A DNA stretch of 64,000 bases, from contig CM017567.1 of assembly GCA_007844125.1 (NCBI GenBank), forward strand, positions 43,809,528-43,873,527, read 5' to 3'. The notes beneath the pieces were generated by a model. It was not told where the DNA came from. It saw only the letters and a program-made list of their open reading frames with translations, and did no database searches. The position numbers were made by a program, and so were the translations under genes. Positions 59,185 through 64,000 of the stretch are shown here, piece after piece. How positions within the stretch are numbered: position 1 is the stretch's first letter; every line of letters starts with the position of its first letter. Source of the stretch: Sinonovacula constricta. Taxonomy: Eukaryota; Mollusca; Bivalvia; Cardiida; Solecurtidae.

Positions 59185-60375
59185 GAAGATATTGTTCATT
59201 CACACATGCAAATAAAACTTTAAATTATGTATAGATGATATTCTCAGTTAAAGTGATTCCCTGTAAATAACCAGTAACATGATTTTACTTTAGGCGCCTG
59301 ACTGACATAAGAGATGTACCCCGTTATAGATTTATACGAATATTAGGTAAGGTGCAGTGTTTTAGTAATGACATGAAGATAATTTGTTGTTTTCAAGGTT
59401 TTGTATGAATAGTGGTATCTGACACTTTGGACCAAAACTATTTTCACTAAACATTAGAATAAACCATTGTTACCTGAACATTTCTACACTTTTTTGGCCC
59501 AACACATTTTGTATAAGTTAAAACCACCATAGCAGCATATAGAGGAATAATACAATTCACATTATTTCTACACTTTGTGATAACTACCTATACCATCAGT
59601 GTCGGTTAATGACTTCGTGATAAAAGGCTTTAGCAGCAGATAATTAAACCTTTCGCGGCTTATACAATCGATGGCCAAATCGTACATCGCCAGCTAGCAG
59701 AGTCGACAGGCTCCGAGCGTCGCTGATGCATTGATTTCTGGTCCAGTAATAGATGACGTCGCAAAATTGCATTGAGAAACATGAGCCGAATTATATATAA
59801 CATCCACAGGAAGTTAGTTACTTCATCAGTGAATGATTTAGTATAGTGGATAAGTACAATACAATAAAGGTGCTTAGTATGGACTTCTTAAAGCCAGTTT
59901 GATATGGATAGCTTGTCTAAATAGTTTTTACCTAGGTCTTTCACCTGGATTTATTATTTTTTCAAACCTGTACAAATGAAATCAAAGAAAGTGTGTTAAC
60001 CTTTTTATTTTATTAGTTTTCTTTGTAAACCTTTGCCTTTATATTCTTAAAACGTTCAGCATGGAATCCCGATTATGTGAAGGACTTCCATATTTTTATA
60101 CATGTTGCCCAGTCATAAAAGGGCGTCGGTAGATAATTAGGCTGAACAGACTGCTGATAGTTGGAAATTTGGTGACAGATAATAAGCATATTAAAACGTG
60201 GAGTATGACAAAAGAATATTGATATAGGACATATAATGCGGGATAGAGTGAGATGTTTCTTGTTAATTTTTAAGAGCCAAGAATTATTTTTATCTTTTGA
60301 ATTGTGCAGTTCATACTAATTAAATTAACTTTGAAGGATAATCCAAAGCCAGTGTAGACAATTCAACTACAAGCA
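59185..60375. other. Upstream region of the GPCR gene
   Basis: Non-coding. A TATATATAA word lies at 59,792-59,800, a possible but weak core promoter about 580 bp before the ATG. No upstream coding exon was seen. Confidence 0.4.
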
Positions 60376-60885
60376 ATGAATAATACAAGCCATCAGTTCG
60401 TACAGTGTAGCGACGGTAATATGTGTGGAAATGGGTATTTCTACAGCGTTGCGACAATTGTCTTATCCTTGGCTTTGCTCGTTGGTGTCATAGCAAACGG
60501 CACGATCATACATCTGTACAGTAAAATACAGACGCTTCAGTCTGGTACCAACACGCTGATAGTGGCGATGGCGATCGCCGATCTCTGTTCGCTGATGCTA
60601 GGTATACCTGCCGTAATAGTGGCGGCCTACCGGAGATCCTGGTACGGCGGTCCAATGTTGTGTACACTGTATGCCTCGCTGGTGACACAGTTTGGCCTCT
60701 GGTCTACATACGTCCTGGCGTTGATCGCTGTGGACCGCTTCATTGTGATCACGCAACCCGCAGATACACCGCGGATCAACAAATACAGGGCGACAATTCT
60801 ACTTTGTGCAAGCTTTGGTTTCACCTTGATATTCACACTGGCGCCGATCCTTGGCTTTGGTTCATACAAGAAAGAAGGTCTAGGG
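60376..60885 (+). CDS. Class A GPCR, probably opsin-like, coding exon 1 (N-terminus to TM4)
   Basis: ATG at 60,376 opens MNNTSHQFVQ with two N-glycosylation sequons (N2, N3) in a short extracellular tail. TM1 is about 22-48 (GVIANG, N41), TM2 about 58-83 (AMAIADL, D69), TM3 about 95-125 with C96 and the DRF variant of DRY at 120-122, and TM4 about 138-161. The usual TM4 Trp is absent. The exon ends after Gly170 at GGG|GCAAGT, a GC donor in phase 0; reading through gives a stop five codons later. Receptors of this class signal through G proteins at the plasma membrane. CTLYASLVTQFGLWSTYVLA and SYKKEGLG resemble opsins. Confidence 0.8.
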
Positions 60886-61265
60886 GCAAGTATTAATTTG
60901 TAACGTTCATTTTGTGAAAGTTTTGGGTTCACTCACACAACCGCAACGCTGTTGCTGAAAGCTGCCACTGTTGATATTCGGGATAAGCACGAATATCATG
61001 TTAGAACTACTTATATGGGCATGTCCTACTGTTGAGAGAAGTTGACGCGCTATGAAGGTTTAACTATTGGGAACTTAAACCATGAGCTTGGCCATGAAGT
61101 CGTTTCACAATTTACTTTTATGTTTATTTATTAGCCTGATTGACCTCATTGCATAGTAAACTCGTTAATACTTATAACGATAGCGTCTCTGCAATAGTGC
61201 TTTCCATTACACCCCATTTTATGTCAACGATTGGTCGTACACGGTTGTAGTTGTTATTGTTTTTT

Positions 61266-61318
61266 ATGATGATGATGATGATGATGATTATTATTATGAT
61301 GATGATGATGACGATGAC

Positions 61319-61369
<51 letters not shown>

Positions 61370-61373
61370 ACAG
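61266..61373. repeat. GAT trinucleotide microsatellite in GPCR intron 1
   Basis: About 100 bp of gat/gac/tat triplets ending roughly a dozen bases before the exon 2 acceptor, so it overlaps the place where the branch point and pyrimidine tract should be. Confidence 0.95.
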
Positions 61374-61385
61374 ATGATGTTTTAG

Positions 61386-61514
61386 ATTTCATGCGCCCCT
61401 GACTGGACTTCGAGAAGTTCAGTTGATGTAGCTTACAATCTGACTGTGATGGTATTGTTCGTGTTGCTGCCGCTGACTGTCATTATCTTCTCGTACAGTG
61501 GAATTGTGAACAAG
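61386..61514 (+). CDS. GPCR coding exon 2 (second extracellular loop and TM5)
   Basis: The acceptor is GATGTTTTAG|, phase 0. The 129-nt exon encodes ISCAPDWTSRSSVDVAYN, then TM5 (VMVLFVLLPLTVIIFSY with P199 and Y207), then SGIVNK and the donor AAG|GTGAGA, phase 0. C173 would form the conserved disulfide with C96. The combination EGLG + SCxxDW in loop 2 is typical of opsins, where this loop covers the retinal pocket. Confidence 0.78.
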
Positions 61515-62056
61515 GTGAGACATGTTCAAAATGGAACTTATCTCTGTTAACGCAAATGACTAATCTTATCTTTAAAGTTAATAGTGTACATGACAAATCA
61601 GCCACGTTATAACATTTGATAACGTCGGAAAATAATTTATATGTGCAGGACCTGTTGAGGTCCAGTCTTTATAATATGCTAAAGCGGGGGTCTGGGACAT
61701 GGGTTATGATATAGTGGACAATAGCTGAGTTTTAAAATGGCCAAGAAAACATTTAAAACGATAATATGGCACGATGAAAATGTATAAATTGATTTTATTT
61801 AAGTCTATTTAATTTGACTACGCCCTAGAAGTTAATTTTGATGTACAAATTGTTGAGATATCTTATTTCGTAATCACGCGAGAAAATTCGTAAAATAAAA
61901 GCTCCTATGCATGGGCGGTAATGAAAAGTGAATGCTTTAATAGGGGATGTACGTTTTTTACTTGTAAGTGTCATTTCGATTAATTGTGACTTTTTAAATA
62001 ATGTTTAATATTTTAGACAAGCGATTAAAGTGTTGATGGTGTTGGTACATGCATCA

Positions 62057-62057
<1 letters not shown>

Positions 62058-62088
<31 letters not shown>
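62058..62088. repeat. AT dinucleotide microsatellite in GPCR intron 2
   Basis: About 15 consecutive AT dinucleotides. Confidence 0.95.
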
Positions 62089-62091
<3 letters not shown>

Positions 62092-62316
62092 ATCGATGTA
62101 GAGTGGATACATAACTGTGTTACGTGCTAGTACTACTTTTGCCATAAGGATGTGACACACCTTGAAATGTTAAGTGGTCGGTGGGCACCGCCCGTAGGAG
62201 CGACAGCTCATTTTCTTCCGTTCTAGCAGATGAGCGCATTTTGTCGCGTTACCAAGACAGTTGGACACGCTTTACTTAATAAACATGTGTTATTCATCAG
62301 TTTTTTTCTACACCAG

Positions 62317-62416
62317 GTGCGACGCCATGTGCTCATAATGTCTCTCCAAAGACGGCCTCAAGGCGACCTTCGGACACGAGAGCTACGTGTCGGAGTGAGC
62401 GTTTTCCTTACCACAG
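62317..62416 (+). CDS. GPCR coding exon 3 (third intracellular loop to start of TM6)
   Basis: The acceptor is TTTTTTTCTACACCAG|, phase 0. It encodes VRRHVLIMSLQRRPQGDLRT and RELRVGVSVFLTT, and ends at ACAG|GTAATG in phase 1. The basic loop and RELR before a hydrophobic run match the cytoplasmic end of TM6. The exons for the rest of TM6, TM7 and the C-tail were not found before the window end, so the lysine that would prove an opsin cannot be checked. Confidence 0.65.
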
Positions 62417-63404
62417 GTAATGCTTAAACATCCGAATGTAAGTGTGGTATTCGACAGTTTGAGCTGAAACATCCTCAAATGCCATGTGTTCCTTGAAAGA
62501 CTGTTATAACTTTCTTAGTGAAACGTTAGAGACGAGAGTTGCGATGGACCACCAACGAAGTTCACAACAGAAATATTCTATCTATGTATACGCAGTATAG
62601 TTAGATATTTTCTTACCTATCATGGTGCAGAAATACATTAATAAGGACCATTCATTTACCCGTTTTATACAGTCCATGGTGTTAGATAATGAAAAGAAAG
62701 TCCGGCAATAAACAATGCAATTGTGTTTATTTGCTGGGGACCAATCCTTCAACATACGTTATTCAGTTGGAAATTTCTAAAAGGTATTCAGTCCTTTGCT
62801 GTAATCATTAGACGTGTTTACAACCAAGGCCTCGTTCATCAACATCGAAGGCTCGCTTAAATCAGCAATTACGGTTTCCAGAGCTTTATTGTTTATGTAG
62901 AGCACAATTTGGCGAATACTTAAATACGCATTAAGATTTAATGAGCAAAATTTGAACGAAAATAAAAAAAAAAAACCCATAAAAATCGTAAAATGGACCT
63001 AATCCTATGAAACTTAGATCAACATGTGTTAGACAAGTAGGGGTATGTATATAACTTTATGTTGGTTTCAAATAAAAAGTATTTAATCATCTTAAAAATG
63101 TGTTTTAAGATTCTCAATAAAATGTATAAATATTCATAGGTGTTAATTTGCATAATTGACACATGGCCATAATGGCCATTCGATAACATTTAGTTGAGTA
63201 CCAGTTTTATACTTCTATCCTTCTATCACCATTTTTGGAAAAGTTTTAAACATTTTTCTAAACTTACCCTTCTATCAAAATTTCATGATATTTGCTATGA
63301 AGACCATTTTTTCTTTAATAAGTTTTTTTTTTGATAAATCGGAGATTCTTTTTCTAGACATCCTAACGAAAATTTGTGTACCCATGAAAAAAAGTCTTGG
63401 GGTG
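62417..63404. other. Presumed GPCR intron 3, nothing recognised
   Basis: AT-rich, no exon with a CWxP or NPxxY motif in either obvious frame. Confidence 0.45.
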
Positions 63405-63408
63405 AGGG

Positions 63409-63482
63409 GTTAGGTGCGCCGTAGCCATACCTAGCTGCCGAACTATGGTGCTTTCAAAGCAGCGGGCGCATAACCGCTCAGT
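63409..63482 (-). repeat. tRNA-derived sequence (possibly tRNA-Ser SINE head)
   Basis: The minus strand reads gagcggttatgcgcccgctg (A-box-like), tgctttgaaagca (anticodon-arm-like with TGA in the loop) and tagttcggcagct (decayed B box). The stems are incomplete, so it is a repeat rather than a working tRNA. Confidence 0.4.
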
Positions 63483-63579
63483 AGGATATACCAAGGCCAC
63501 AACAGTTGTTTCAAACTGCTAAACCGGAAACCCCATTTCCATACGTCAGATTGCCCAAGGTTATCGACACAACTATGTT

Positions 63580-63855
63580 GTGTTTCAACGGTTACTGCGG
63601 TCAATCTTGCAAAGACATCAGCCTTGTCTGCTCGGGAAACTATCGACTAGCAAGCAACTTAATGCCAGGTATTGTAAAGGTTTAAATGGCAGAAAAGGCC
63701 ACGAACTGCTTAAACAGTGCATGGGCATTATGCTGGGAACTGAGGCCCTTGAAAAAACTAAATTCTTGACATCCACCCAAACATGTGAGGCTGTTAACCG
63801 GTCGAAACAGGCGGTTAAGCCCAAGATAGTTACTAACCCAAGAACATTTAAGTGA
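63580..63855 (+). pseudogene. Fragment resembling a repetitive invertebrate mobile-element protein
   Basis: The frame reads ...KQLNARYCKGLNGRKGHELL, ALEKTKFLTSTQTCEAVNRS and KIVTNPRTFK before a stop. The pattern NGRKGH ... TSTQ..EAVNR is one I associate with multicopy uncharacterised proteins of molluscs and other invertebrates, probably transposon-derived. It has no upstream context and lies next to a tRNA-like sequence, so I treat it as a fragment. It is inside the presumed GPCR intron 3 or beyond its end. Confidence 0.35.
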
Positions 63856-64000
63856 AGAAACATGGACAGATCCATAAATTAAACAATGGGTATACTAGGA
63901 CAATGATCATGAAAGCACGGTATCTAGGCGCCCCAATACCCTGCAATAATCCATCAATTGTGGGCTGTCGATTAGCGCACAGCGCGAACCAAAGAGCTGG

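Overview
The window looks like nuclear DNA of an invertebrate animal, most likely a marine bivalve mollusc. The reasons are split genes with GT-AG introns, an AT-rich background with frequent TACATGTA-type words, many minisatellites and microsatellites, and remnants of a CR1/L2-type LINE, a Ty3/gypsy element, a mariner element, MITEs and tRNA-derived sequences. No bacterial or viral gene set is present. The species assignment is inference.

Layout. Positions 1-18,024 are one large tandem-repeat domain built on a 43-bp unit. It has two unit classes (A: ...gtgagtagatgg...; B: ...gtgattaggtgg...), a more complex linker module reused about five times, and higher-order duplications of about 1.3 and 1.5 kb. 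A nearly full-length non-LTR retrotransposon (4,152-7,968, minus strand) has inserted into a class A stretch. It leaves an exact 5-bp target duplication and still has an open 1,136-codon reading frame with PHD finger, AP endonuclease and reverse transcriptase. A 2A-like motif (DIETNPGP) lies just before the PHD finger.

Positions 18,025-34,200 carry an unidentified minus-strand gene. I reconstruct four phase-compatible exons (34,168-33,212; 31,210-31,080; 21,974-21,886; 20,971-20,720). Its large introns hold a 24-bp minisatellite, a decayed plus-strand transposase-like gene (23,119-25,293), a 59-bp tandem repeat and a palindromic MITE.

Positions 34,200-49,300 are mostly intergenic. They hold a 1.27-kb TTAA-flanked DNA element, tRNA-like fragments, a possible three-exon small gene on the minus strand with two in-frame TGA codons (46,871-44,933), and a first exon encoding a signal peptide (49,240-49,096).

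Positions 49,900-59,200 are a transposon-rich interval. It contains ATT/GTA microsatellites with a deleted mariner element inserted in them, a decayed Ty3/gypsy element on the minus strand, and a second, inverted, internally deleted copy of the TTAA element.

Positions 60,376-62,416 hold the first three coding exons of a plus-strand class A GPCR with opsin-like features. The rest of the gene, including TM7 where an opsin would carry its retinal-binding lysine, was not found in the window. Most of the very long open frames in the first 18 kb come from stop-free tandem repeats and are not genes.
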